Positions 22,980 to 34,708 of a stretch of 64,000 bases of DNA are shown in pieces. Positions within the stretch are counted from its first letter, which is position 1, and the number at the start of each line of letters is the position of its first letter. The notes beneath the pieces are model-generated. The model searched no databases. It was not told the DNA's origin and saw nothing but the letters and a program-made list of their open reading frames with translations. The stretch lies in assembly GCF_954871325.1 (NCBI RefSeq), contig NC_088775.1:39161561-39225560 (forward strand). The letters run 5' to 3'. The stretch is from Gordionus sp. m RMFG-2023. Its lineage: Eukaryota; Nematomorpha; Gordioida; Chordodea; Parachordodidae. A program made the translations under genes and the position numbers.

Positions 22980-24250
22980 GCGAAAACATCTGATTAATCT
23001 GTTAAAGAAAAAGATACATTGTATGGTTCGAGGAAATTATCCGCGGATGAAAATCTTTATTGCAATAAATTAGTACTTATTTGATAAAACACAATATTCC
23101 GTTTCAAACGATAGACAGTCAATCTTTTAAAGACATATTGATATTTATATAAGAATGTGAAAATATGGTGCAGGCTAACTGCCACCAAGCAACTAGACAC
23201 AATATATAATTGTGCCAAAAACAACATAATAAAAATTTTGGATAAAGAAAGTTGTCAATTGTCACTAACTACAGAATTTTGGTCAGGACTAAATTCGTTA
23301 TCATATTGTGCACTAACCGTCCACTTTATAAATAGTGATTGGAAGTTGAATTTTTTTTTACTTGATATAATAGAGGTCCCGCATCCTCACGCTTGAGTAG
23401 ATATATTTGAGTTAATAATATCAATTCTTGAGAAATTTCAAATCGAACAAAAAATATTATCTATAACCCATGATAATGTAGCAAACATAATAGTAGCTGC
23501 CGATTTGTTGGTTGATTATTTCAAAAATAATGGTAATGAAAATGAGATACTTAGCTCCATCATTAATATTATCGTTCAATTGGGCTTAGATAGCATGTCT
23601 ACGCATCTTGCAAAAATATAATTTTGATTTGCAAAATGCAAAAGTTCATAATTTATGCAAGAATATATGAATTTAAGTGGAGGTTGTTTTCACTATAAAG
23701 AGCTATTAGATGGAACAGTATGTATTTATGATAACTACTGTTAATAAAGTAATATTGCATAATTTGATTTTTTTATAATCATATTTTAATATAGAATATG
23801 GATGTTATCATTTATAAGTAAGAAATGTTTACCCAATAAAGATTATTTGAGCCAAGAAAAGGCAAAATTATTGATTGAGGTGGAGATTTTGGAATAAATA
23901 GATTTTTTTTGGTTACCTAAATAAAAAAATGTTGCGTTATTGAATATTATTCATATTATTATTAGTTGTAAATAAAAGAAAAGATAAAAAGTTGTTTAAA
24001 TGTTTTTAAAATTAGTTATATTATTAATAAATTTATATTTATTTTTAATAGTTGTAAAAAAGACGAAATAAATTATTATTTTATTATTCTTCTTTGCAGG
24101 TTTTTTTAGGATTATTTTTGGCTGTTGAAAAGAAACACAATAAAAGGATGAAAGGAAAATACAAAGGAATTAATATGTTTAAAATCTATCAGTAAAGGTA
24201 AATATATATATTTTTTTTGGAGAATAAAATATACACCCTTAAGAAGCCTA
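22980..24250 (+). pseudogene. hAT transposase relic, 5' part (outermost host of the nest)
   Basis: At 23157-23396 the frame reads SLTTEFWSGLNSLSYCALTVHF and SDWKLNFFLLD, then VPHPHA. This matches the hAT core (SLTTDxW, then HFIDxDWKL, then the PHT word). A frame break follows and then VDIFELIISILEKFQIEQKI and LSITHDNVANIIVA, where the DNxxN region lies. The rest to about 24250 is eroded. A matching C-terminal hAT part occurs at 41789-42133, on the far side of the Gypsy element, so I infer one hAT gene split by that insertion. No terminal repeats were identified. Confidence 0.6.
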
Positions 24251-24299
24251 GTCCGAACCTGAGAGGAACTTATATACAAATAAAATAGTGGTGGCCAAG

Positions 24300-24480
24300 A
24301 CAGTTTTCGATTTGATAGTCGTACTTAAGTGTTGTATTAGATAATCCGTGTGTCCGATATTAAGATAAGAGTTAAGCGTTGTATTAGATAATCGGTAGGT
24401 CAGACGTTTCAATTGTTAATTAAGTGTTGTATTAGATAATCCGTGCATCGGACTTTTCAAATAATAAGTTCGTAACAGAT
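24300..24480. repeat. Three-copy short repeat in the Gypsy 5' region
   Basis: TGTTGTATTAGATAATCSGTR occurs three times (about 24332, 24376 and 24425), spaced about 45-50 bp. It lies in the putative 5' LTR or leader and may be a transcription-control repeat. That role is only a guess from position. Confidence 0.75.
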
Positions 24481-25044
24481 ATAAATAGCTGAGCCGTGTG
24501 TTGGAAATTTCAATTAGAAAATTCATTAAGAGTTATATTTTAAGAATAAGTAAAAAAACTGTGCGTACTGTATTAAATTAATAAATTTAAATACCCTGCA
24601 TTGTAGGATTGTCAACTATATTCATAATAACATATCGTTTAACCTTACAAATAGTTAAAATATTCATTTTAAAGGTGATAGTTTTTTATAGGAAAATATG
24701 AAAACATTGAAATTAGTAAAATATTGAGTAATACAATATAATATTTCTGGAGCGTTGGTAGACTTAGTAATATGGATATGTAGTTTAATTTGGGGCAGGT
24801 GAATGAGAAGGAGTCGCAGCTTACAAATAAAGGGGCAGACTTTGACCATTGAGGGACATAAAGGGGAAGAAGATATGTTGGGTAAAGTAACATGGTTACC
24901 AGTTCAGGAGTGGGTGACGGATAGTGATATAAGCAGATACGTATATGTTTCGGATAAGCAAGATTGATAATAGTCAAGCGTACAGACCTTATAGAGAGTC
25001 AAGAGAGAATTCTCGGGAAAGGAGAATATAAATAAGACAGAATT

Positions 25045-25410
25045 TTGAGTTTTTGTAATTGCGGTAAACCAGGTCATATGCTCCGAGATTGCAGTGAGAT
25101 AGAATGTTTTGTTTATGGTATATTTGGACATATACACACTTATTGTACAATAAAACAAGAGAAATTTTACAGGATGTGGCCGTTTTGGTCATAGTAAGGA
25201 AGAATTTAATACGAATAATCACAACAATAGTGGTTTTTCAAAGAAAGGGAAAGGTCAGAATGCTTCAAATGTGAGGACTATTGAGTGGGGAGAAATTGGA
25301 AGGGGTTAGTGTACCTAATGTTAGGGAAACCGGGAAAACGAAGTATGGAATGTTTTAGATGCCGAAAAGGTGGACATGTGGCGAGGTTCTGTGAGAATTT
25401 ATGACAATAT
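25045..25410 (+). pseudogene. Gypsy Gag nucleocapsid region with several CCHC zinc knuckles
   Basis: A full CCHC knuckle is at 25054-25092 (CNCGKPGHMLRDC). A second, at about 25104-25142, has lost its second Cys (CFVYGIFGHIHTYC). A third near 25171 is in another frame (GCGRFGHSKEEF). A fourth at 25351-25392 is complete (CFRCRKGGHVARFC). Such knuckles bind the RNA genome in retroelement Gag proteins. Stops and frame changes lie between them, so the frame is dead. The region upstream (24640-25045) is probably the rest of Gag but shows no recognisable motif. Confidence 0.75.
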
Positions 25411-25495
25411 GATAAAAAATCTGCAATATGAGTTGAGGAGAGACAATTAAGGGTGACAAAGGGGGACTGTCTCAGGGGAAAATAAATAAGAGGAG

Positions 25496-25900
25496 GTGCG
25501 TGAATGCTACAAGAAGAGATATGATCCTTGTCCTAGAGTGATGATAAATTTAAATGGGAAAATGGTTTCCATGTTGTTTGATACGGGAGCAGCTATTTTG
25601 GTGATTGGATACTATAGATATCAGATTATTTTGCCAGGGGGAATGATAGAGAAAGGGGTTAAGAATAGGGCAATTCGATGGGACCCAGTTGGCTGCTATG
25701 GGTAGAGTAGAAATTGAAGCAACATTGGGTGAGAGGTTGAGATATTAGATTTATGGATTATCAATAAAAATATAGAAGCTATATTAGGATGGGACTGGAT
25801 CACTAGGATTGGTCCATGGTATAGATTTTGAGGAGTATTTTTATGGTAGGGTGTATTTGTACTTTGTACCAATAACTAGTGAGGAATATGCAATTTTGAA
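25496..25900 (+). pseudogene. Gypsy aspartic protease region
   Basis: The reading frame contains VMINLNGKMVSMLFDTGAA, with the active-site DTG at 25580-25588 and a hydrophobic ILVIG run after it. A frame break near 25690 is followed by VEIEATLGER and, in another frame, IEAILGWDWI, which fits the conserved ILGxD word at the end of retropepsins. The position between the Gag knuckles and the RT agrees with Gypsy order. Confidence 0.75.
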
Positions 25901-25959
25901 ATTGTGTGAAAATGTGTTGCCGGGAGTTGAGACCATGTTTAATTGTGAACTTTAGAGGA

Positions 25960-26260
25960 ATAATTTAAAGAGCAAAATAAGGAGAATAATTCTAAAAGCA
26001 AAATAGGTGAGAAAAATTCTAAGAGCGAAATAAGGATGAATAATTCTAAAAGCGAAATAGGGGAGAAAATTCTAATAACGAAATAAGGAGAAATAATTTT
26101 ACGAGCGAAATAGGGGAAAATAATTATAAGAGATAAATAGAGGTGAGTCCTAGGAGCGAAATAAAAGGAAATAATTTTAAGAGCGAATTAGGAAGGAAAA
26201 ATTATAGGGGTGAAAATTTTGGGAGCGTAATAAGGGAAAATAGTTCTAGGAAGAAATAGG
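25960..26260. repeat. About 30-32 bp degenerate tandem repeat between protease and RT
   Basis: Roughly nine or ten units carry AATTCTAARAGCGAAATAGG with variable purine-rich spacers. In frame the repeat would code a charged, asparagine/serine/lysine/glutamate-rich linker (NSKSEIGE-like). It is G/A-rich throughout. Confidence 0.8.
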
Positions 26261-26439
26261 TATAAATTACCCCGGAAACGTTGTGCTTGTTAAAAATATC
26301 GTGATATTAAGAGAAGGGAGGAGAAAGGAAAGATTGGGGAAAGGGATGTATGGCAGTATGAAGAAAATCGAGGGGCGATGAAGGCGAAGACTCTGTAGAG
26401 TGAAAAGGAGTTGCTACTTAATGAAGAAGATGGAGGGAA

Positions 26440-27210
26440 ATTGAAAATGATCAAAGTTCAAGAGGGTTTGGGATTGGTATAAAATTATCGGAGATTCAAC
26501 AAAGATTTGGTATGCCTCAGAGATTAGGAAGTGGATGAGGGTTAGGTTTTGTTCCAAAATTTTGTGCATCACGATAGATACCGTTTGAATGGAGAAAGTA
26601 TGCGTAGATTTTGGGTCACACTAAATCAGTGGGTTGTGGAGATAAAATATCCTTTTCTAGGTTGATGAAATTTTCGCTAATTTAAAGGGATATATTTATT
26701 TTTCTAAAGTCGATTTCTCTAATGCATATCTACAGCTGCGTGTAAAACCGGAGGTGAAGAAATTATTAACTATTACTACGCCTAAGGAATTGTTTGCATT
26801 TTGTAGATTGCCATGTGGAGTTAGTGTATCAGCTCCTACAATGACAGCCGTTTTCAAGGAAATGTGCTGGTGGAAGAACTCCCGAACAGCATGAACGGAG
26901 ATTGAAGGAAGTATTTTGGAGAATAAAAGAAAAAGGATTGCAGACGAGTGAGAAAAGTGTGTTGAGAGTGATGAAGGTGGCATATATTGGGCACAAAATT
27001 ACGGGAAAGGAGGTGACTATTGGACAAGAATATGATAGGAATTACCAATATGATGAGACCCAATAATAAAGCAGAAGTGCAAGCCTTTTTGGGATTTGTC
27101 AACTATTACCTCGTGGAGGGATTTGCTCAGATAGCAGCGCCATTATATCAATTGCTGAAGAATGGGGGGACAGATGAACAAGAGGCGGTTTTTGAAATGC
27201 TGAATTAGAA
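26440..27210 (+). pseudogene. Gypsy reverse transcriptase region, with a deletion
   Basis: After the leader part near 26460-26650, the frame from 26663 reads DEIFANLKGYIYFSKVDF then NAYLQLRVKPEVKK, with the first catalytic Asp (KVDFSNAY). Next come FAFCRLPCGVSVSAPTM and FKEMCW. The YxDD box is missing: the sequence jumps from FKEMCW to a segment matching HERRLKEVFWRIKEKGLQ and KVAYIGHKIT. After a frame change, RPNNKAEVQAFLGFVNYY and APLYQLLK mark the RT/RNase H connection. Loss of the metal-binding box alone makes it inactive. Confidence 0.8.
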
Positions 27211-27229
27211 AAGAACCTATTTATGCTTT

Positions 27230-27660
27230 AATATTGAATTGGAGGTGTTATTGGCTGTAAACGAGTTCTAATAAAGGTGTAAGATGGGCTTTGTCGCATA
27301 TATTGATGAATATGAAAGGCCGATGTTATTTTTCTCAAGGATTCTTAGAGCAGCAGAGACAAATCCGCAATTGAGCAAAAAGCGCTAGCCGTCATTTTTG
27401 GAATGACAAAATGCCGGGAATATCTAATTGGACACAGGTTAGTTATTTATAAAGATCATAAACCGCTCGTACATCTATTCAAAAAGGACAACAAGGAATT
27501 AATGCTATCGCTCTAGTTAAAAAGATGGTTATTGCTAGTGGGTAGTTTTGGCATACAAATGAAATATCGACTAGGGAGAGAAAATTATTTACTGGACATT
27601 TTATCTAGATGTGGAGCTAGGAAGAATTTGGGAAGAAAGTACAGGACGAACGAAACGAGA
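27230..27660 (+). pseudogene. Gypsy RNase H region
   Basis: Fragments in changing frames follow the RT connection: a stretch around 27250-27330, the Glu helix region near 27370-27430 (EQKALAVIFGMTKCREYLIG in one frame), and FxxDHKPLVHLFKKD near 27445-27490. The part ending at 27610 matches the usual YRLGRENYLLDILSR close of Gypsy RNase H. Several frameshifts are needed to read through. Confidence 0.7.
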
Positions 27661-27859
27661 AAAAATCCTAAATATTGATCAGAATGATGACCGGAATATC
27701 CATAGGAGGGCAGGTGACATGGGAGGAAATTAAAAAGGTGACTTTAAAAGGGTGACTTTAAAAGATCGGGAATTGAGACGAATCAAAACGTGTTAAAGGG
27801 ACGGAAAACGTGGCAGGATGGAGATAAAACTTTCAAATATATAGAGAAGGAGTTGGAAT

Positions 27860-28000
27860 AATAGATAAATGTCTAGTGCGAAGAAGTCGGAGTGTTATGC
27901 CGTTCAAATTAAGGGAAGTGATGGCAATGATTCATGCTGGACTTTAAGGAATGGAGAAAATGAAACAATGGGGACGGGAATATGTGTGATGGCCGGTGTA
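27860..28000 (+). pseudogene. Gypsy integrase, N-terminal part (cut by the Ginger1-like element)
   Basis: The stretch reads AMIHAGL, a stop, GMEKMKQWGREYV, a stop, then WP, which matches the zinc-binding N-terminal part of Gypsy integrases (HxG, then MKxxARxYVWWP). Homology ends at about 28000, where an AT-rich element begins. The integrase resumes beyond that element at about 40420. Confidence 0.7.
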
Positions 28001-28011
28001 ACGTGATATTT

Positions 28012-28170
28012 TAACTTAAATTTAAATTAACTCCCTTTAGTACTGACATTTAAGATTGACGTTATAATATATTTTAATAAAATATCATTTTTAACTTAAA
28101 TTTAAATTAACTCCCTTTAGTGATACTGACATTTAAGATTGACGTTATAATATATTTTAATAAAATATCA
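28012..28170. repeat. Two-copy tandem duplication of about 80 bp
   Basis: The block from TTTTAACTTAAATTTAAAT through AACTCCCTTTAG, CATTTAAGATTGACG and AAAATATCAT is present twice in a row. It is at the left end of the Ginger1-like element. Confidence 0.9.
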
Positions 28171-28180
28171 TTATAAAATT

Positions 28181-28840
28181 TAGTAATACTGACATTTATG
28201 ATTGATGTATAATGTTAAAAGTTTCTATTATTTAGTAATACTGACATTTATGACTGACATGTAATGTTAAAAGTTTCTATTATTTAGTAATACTGGCATT
28301 TATGACTGGCATGTAATGTTAAAAGTTTCTATTATATAGTAATACTGGCATTTATGACTGGCATATAATGTTAAAAGTTTCTATTATTTAGTAATACTGA
28401 CATTTATGACTAACGTATAATGTTAAAAGTTTCTATTATTTAGTAATACTGACATTTATAACTGACATGTAATGTTAAAAGTTTCTATTATTTAGTAATA
28501 CTGGCATTTATGACTGGCATGTAATGTTAAAAGTTACTTTTATATAGTAATACTGGCATTTATGACTGGCATGTAATGTTAAAAGTTTCTATTATTTAGT
28601 AATACTGACATTTATGACTGACAGTTACTGCTTAAAATTTATATATAGCAATATTGACACTTATGATCAACAGATGATGCTTAAAGTTTGTATTTGCAAT
28701 ATTGACACTTATGACTGACAGGTACTGCTTAAAATTTATATATAGCAATATTGACACTTATGACCGACAGATGATGCTTAAAGTTTGTATTTATTCCAAT
28801 ATTGACACTTATGAGTGAGATAATTAAAATTTATAAGATA
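28181..28840. repeat. 52-bp satellite array
   Basis: Units of 52 bp begin TAGTAATACTGACATTTATG and contain AATGTTAAAAGTTTCTATTA (starts at 28181, 28233, 28285 and on). About eight regular units are followed by four diverged ones with GCAATATTGACACTTATG. It lies in the 3' non-coding part of the Ginger1-like element. Confidence 0.95.
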
Positions 28841-29114
28841 GATTATAATTTCTAATATTTAGTAATATTAACATCTAACTTTCAACCTTTTTAAATTTCT
28901 TATGCCTATAAATAATTTAACGCCGAAAACGTTATAGCTTAATTTAAAAAAGGTTTGATCAAAATTTATATACACATGGTAGGTTAAATTTATTCATATT
29001 TAAACATAAATTACATATCATTCATCTAATGATTCACTATTGTGACTTTATATAAAAATAACTAATTATAAAATGCTATATAGTATAAATTCGCAATTGA
29101 ATAGAATTGAACTC

Positions 29115-29455
29115 ATAAAAAAGATGCCAACCTATTGTACCTTTTATAAAATTAACTATTAATAAAAAATATAAAGTGCAATAATACTTAATAAAAAAAT
29201 GCTTACCGATTATACTTTCAACTAAATTGCGATAAATATAATGAAATAAAAGTATAAGAATAAATATTAATTACATTGATAAAAAGGATGCCAACCTATT
29301 GTACCTTTTATTAAAATAACTATTAATAAAAAATATAAAGTGCAATAACATTTAATAAAAAAATGCTTACCGATTATACTTTCAACTAAATTGCAATAAA
29401 TATAATGGAATAAAAATATTAGAATAAATATTAATTACATTGATATAATTCTAAC
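29115..29455. repeat. Two-copy tandem duplication of about 163 bp
   Basis: A block beginning GATGCCAACCTATTGTACC and ending ATATTAATTACATTGATA occurs at about 29123-29282 and 29288-29450 with few differences. The second copy abuts the end of the OTU coding exon. Confidence 0.9.
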
Positions 29456-30443
29456 AAAATGATTGTTATTTTCATTACATAAATATATATTTTCTTTAAA
29501 AATTTTAATATTATTAAAAAATTTCATGGGTGAATAATAAGCCCACTTATATTGGGTATTAATTAATATATTTGTCTGCAACAATGTGGCCATAGATAAT
29601 ATTTCCACCTCTGTTGCCCAGACACCATTTCCTATAACATTTCTGTCAATTAGGTATTCTTCTACAGGATATCCTATGAATTTTTCCATTTCCAATTTGA
29701 AATCGTTGCTCCTCATAAAGGCAACGCATTTCTCCCTCAGGTAATTATAATTATCCTGACTATTTGATATTTCTTGACTTATACACCTATATACATGTTA
29801 AATAATTAAATATTATATAAAGTAACTAACCTAAAAAAACAGTTTCCATCACCCACAATATGATCGGTTGTGAATATTTCCTTTAATATACCACTTTCGA
29901 TCTTGGGATAACGGCCAATTACTTTGAAATTGAACCGTTTAGAGTGGTATACTTTCCAATTCCTAGTTGTGGGCAAAAAAACCTCACCAATTTTCTTTGG
30001 TATTATTGTATCAACAATAATTTCGTCATCTAAATTTGATAATTAAATAATAACATATTTTTAAAATATATTACCTTTACCCTGATCTTGTATGCCTACA
30101 TATCCTCCCTCTCTTACTATACTTTTATAAGCTTTTGTTGGATCTTCACCAAATGTATCTGCATATAAAAAAATAATTAAATAATTTTATATATTATACC
30201 CTTTCTCTTGACATGGTTTATGTTGATGTCCTCCTTTCCAATTTCCAACCCTAGGATTTTAGCTTTATCAAAAATAAAAATTTTTCAATTTTTTAAAAAT
30301 AAAACTTTCTTCTGCAACATTTATTTCACAGGACATCTCTTCAAATAGTGTTTCTTCTAATGGAAATATAATAATTAAAAATATATTTTCCTTTTTTCCA
30401 AATGCATTTGATTACCTTCTCCTTCTCCAACTATAGTTTTAAG

Positions 30444-33336
30444 CAGGGATTCGAACCGAACCCGGAGAAGTGAACCCGGGTTTTTAGAAAAAAACTCTGA
30501 ACCCGAACCGAACCTGAACCCCATTTATAAAATTTTCAAAACCCCGAACCGAACCCAAGAATTTTATTTGAACCCGGGTTCAATCGGGTTCAGTGTATTA
30601 TTTAAAATCATATATTAATATATGTAAATACAAATATTATATTTTCAAATTTCCAATTAAATTCTTAATAAATTTTAAACAACTTAATTCATTTATGCCA
30701 TTTTTAAATTTATTCTCGATTCCTATTGGAGTGTTAAAAAATTTTAAACAATTGAATTAATTTACGCCATTTATTTTTAAATTTTTATCTTATTATTCTT
30801 AAAGATTATTAATTAGAAGAAAATGGTTAACAAATCAAAGTAAAAATTATTATATTGTTAATTTAAAAAATTCTAAACATCTAACTTAAAAATTGTTAAA
30901 TGTAGGGTAGTTTTTGTGAACTTATTAAAATGATTTTAAAATTTATATATGCTAATCATTTATTTTTGGTTCAGTTTAATTTTTACAAGATATTAATGAA
31001 GTGCATATTATAAATGAAATTAAATTTATAAATATCTCTTTTTTAATTCTGAAATCATTGCTATTTAAAAAAATTGTTCTCTTTTTATAGATTTAAGATT
31101 AAAGATAAAGTCATATTTGATAAGCATTTTACCCTTAATACAATAGAAAAAAAATCAATATGTTCATATTGCAAAGTAAAAATGTCTGGTAATCACTTGT
31201 CAAATTTAGAAAGACACCTAGAAAGAAATCACAACAATAAATATTTAAATTATTTAAATGAAAAAACCAAATATCAGGAATTTTTATTGGCAAAAAAACC
31301 TAAAATTAATATAGAAACCTTTTTTCCAAAAAAGCATATAAGTATAAATATATCATCTAATGATTTGATGAGTTCTATACTAGAACTTGTTACTGTAAAT
31401 GGCCGGCCTTTATCAATTATTGAAGATTCGGGATTTCAAAGAATTATAAATCCACTCCTATCTGGGCTCAATTTAGTTATAAACAAAGAAAATTTATCCA
31501 GAACTATTAATAAAACAGCCCAATCAATAAGAGACAAAATATCGAGAGAGGTAGAAGGAAAATTAATAAGTTTAAAAGTTGATGCAGTTCAACGACTAGA
31601 TAGGTCAATTCTTGGTGTAAATATTCAATTTATATCAAAGTCCATTATAAATTTGAGGACTCTTGGAAATGTAGAGCTGAAAGAGAGATGTACAGGAGAA
31701 TATATAAAAGAGAATATATTAAAAACTTTACTAAAATTTAAAATTAATATTGAACAAATATACACAATTACTTCTGATAATGGTTGTAATTTTTTAAGAG
31801 CTATAAAGCTCCTGCAACCTGAAACTGATTATGATATAAGGAGTGAATCAGCAGATGAGAAAAATATGGATGTAAATGTATATAAATATGATATTGATAG
31901 ATACAAAATACTTTTTTATCAACTATTATATCTTATCCGATTTATAGTGTACGGTGTGCAGCTCACACACTTCAGCTGGCACTTCAAGATGCTATAAAAT
32001 TATCACCTATTGTGGAAACCATTGCAGGAGCCTAAATTTAAAATTAAGACATCCCACTTACCAAAAGTTATTAAAAAATATGAAACTCCCTAAGCCTGTG
32101 TTAGATTGCCACAGATGGCATTCAACCCATGATATGTTAGAAAGGCTGATTTTACTAAAACCCAATATCGAAGATTTTTTTACAGAGCAATCTGATTATT
32201 TATTGACTGAAGATTGGAAAGAGATAATAACGATTGTTGAAATTTTAAAACCGCTAAAAATCGCAACCAAACAATTCCAATCTGAACAGTTAACACTGAC
32301 AGATTTTTATGCAGCATGGTTAAGATGCTGCATCGAACTGGAAAAAAATCCAAACCATTTTGCTCAATTACTATATTCTTGTCTTAAGAACAGAGAAGAA
32401 AGGTTTATAAAGAACGAAATTCTCTTAGCTGCCATATACCTGGACCCAAGATACAAGGTCTTAAAAGCTTAGTAAATTAATTATTTTAGATTTATATTAA
32501 AATTGTTATTTTATGATATATTTAAATATAAACAATATAAATCCTTAAATATTACAGGTATTACTTAGTGATGATGATAAGATTTGTGCGAAAAAACATC
32601 TTGTCAATTTATGGAGACGAATTAAAAGCTTAACAACGCCGATTTTATCTGATGATATTAGTTCCGATGAAGTTATTGAACAAGAAGATGATTTAGAGAA
32701 ATTGATACAACTTAAAGAAAGGCAGGAGAAAATACTTAAAAGAGGGCCAACGATTGCTGAGAAGAGTATTGGAACAATAATTACTGGATTTAGCGATTAT
32801 AAAAGATTAGATAAGAAGGAAAATATTTTGCATTTTTGGGAGTCTGCTAAGCTGGAACACCCTGAATTATATATTTTATCTAAAATCTTATTTGCTGTTC
32901 CTGCAACCCAAGTTAATTTTTCATATTTTCACATATAAATACATTTAACATAGGTTAGCGTTGAAAGATCTTTTTCACATTTAAATTCATTCTTTCACCA
33001 CATAGATCGAGGATGAGTGAACAAATCTTGGAAGATATTATGCTAATACGTCTAAATAAAATTTTTAAAATTGATACATGACTATATGCTTTGTATTTTT
33101 AACTATATTTGCCTTTAAATAAAATAAAAAATTTATTTTTTATATCAAATTTATGTCTAGTTTTTTATTATGATTTAAATATAGAATTTTTTTTATCAAC
33201 TCAAAAATTCTTGAACCCGAACCGAACCAAACCCGGGTTCAAAAATATTTCCCTGAACCGAACCCGAACCGAACCCACCTTTTTTTTATACCCCGAACCG
33301 AACCCGGGCAAAAATTTTGTCGGGTTTGCATCCCTG
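30444..33336 (+). mobile_element. hAT transposon, 2893 bp, perfect 8-bp target duplication
   Basis: Ends are CAGGGATTCGAACC and GGTTTGCATCCCTG. Both flanks are GTTTTAAG (30436-30443 and 33337-33344). Sub-terminal parts at each side are packed with CCGAACC/GAACCCGGG words. It is inserted in a short exon of the Ginger1-like gene: the flanks rejoin to a plausible exon (LLKTIVGEGEG on the minus strand) with AG before and GTAATC after. The broken hAT around 51139-52204 belongs to the same family. Confidence 0.96.
31074..33080 (+). pseudogene. hAT transposase with BED finger, frameshifted
   Basis: The first frame (31074 to about 31940) has a BED finger (ICSYCKVKMSGNHLSNLERH then LERNH), then VNGRPLSIIEDSGFQ, DAVQRLDRSILGVNIQFI with the first Asp region, and ITSDNGCNFLRAI with the second Asp. 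The CAAHTLQLALQD word lies in a different frame (31955 to about 32030), and CHRWHSTHDMLERL in a third, so at least two frameshifts occur. AIYLDPRYKVL is followed by an intron ending TTACAG at 32557. ILSKILFAVPATQ is followed by a 42-bp intron (32912-32953) and VSVERSFSHL. A last one-base shift precedes MSEQILEDIMLIRLNK. All hAT regions including the dimerisation domain are present, but the frame is broken. Confidence 0.88.
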
Positions 33337-34708
33337 GTTTTAAGAAGCCTACAAACTTAATTATTTGTTTAATATTATTTTTATGAATTAACTGTATATA
33401 TTACCTTGATCTTGAACACCTACTATAGTTTCACAATGTACCATATTATTAGGTTTTTTAACTGTTTCTTTACCATTAAAAAAGTTATATTTGTATATTT
33501 AAAAAATACCTTTGTTCCCCTCGATATAGTGTTTTAAATTACTGAGGTTAGTCTTTATACATAAAATTTTTCCCGTTAAGGAAGATAATTCAACATTGCC
33601 TAAATATGTATAAATATTTTGTTAAAAATTAGGATTTTACTATTAACAATTGTATATGGGCCTACCCAAGGCTGCAACATTTTCCCTCCTTTCCTGTGAG
33701 CTCGACGATTATTCCATACAAGCACTTTATCATTTATGTGATAAAGTGCATTCTTAGCATCATTACGAGTTTTATAATCTCGTTGCTGCTTAAGCTGAGC
33801 TTTTGCAATATTTTTTGTTGCAGTCTTGAATATGACTTCCATATTGTCAGCTGTACTCTTGTAATTGCTTTCATAATCAGTGTCAGATAGATCATCAAGA
33901 TCTGTATCTGGTTCTCTATCATCCTTAAATAATAAAAATAAATATTTATTATGTAAATTAATTTTATACAAATAGTGATATATATCATACCTCACAAGGC
34001 AGTAGAGCTTTTCTGCCATACATCTGGCGTGAATTTTGAGGATTCATGCGTTGATGTATTGTAGGCAAATACAATACCAGGGAGAACTCCAGGCCAATCC
34101 TTCTGATTGCCTTTTGTACACTTCAAAAGTGAATTTTGAAGAGTACGATTAGCTCTCTCTACCATGCCATTAGCCTGAGGATGGTAGGCGCTTGTCACTC
34201 TCTGATGGGTTCCCACGAGTTTGTGATATTCATTACTCACTTGATTTACAAACTCGCGTCCCTGATCATTGATTTGGACCTATAAATATGATAAATATCA
34301 TTATATTATAAAAATTTCATCAACCTTGACTCTGCCATGCCTGCATAACAGTGTATACAAAAAGAGGGTCACTGACTGGGCAGTCTTATCCTTTAAAGGT
34401 TGTGCTTCGATATATTTGGAAAAATAATCAACAGCAACTGCTATATATTTAAATCCATCAATGCTCTCTGGCAATGAACATAGATCTACCCCTATTTGTG
34501 TCCATACCTTAGAAGGAATAGGAATAGACTGCATTTCCAAGCTTGTTTTGTCAAATCGGGAATTGTATCTTTGACATAGGTCACATGATTTGACAAAGTC
34601 AATGACATCTTGCCGCATTCCTTGCCACCAATATCTAAATGACATTATTGAAATTTATTGTTTTTTAAAGTTTAAACATGTTAAAAGAAATTTGAAATTT
34701 CTATCAGT

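Noticed and set aside
24664-25222. Overlapping minus-strand open frames rich in Leu, Tyr and Thr
   Set aside because: They are antisense to the Gypsy Gag region, whose plus-strand reading contains CCHC knuckles; the minus frames are shadows.
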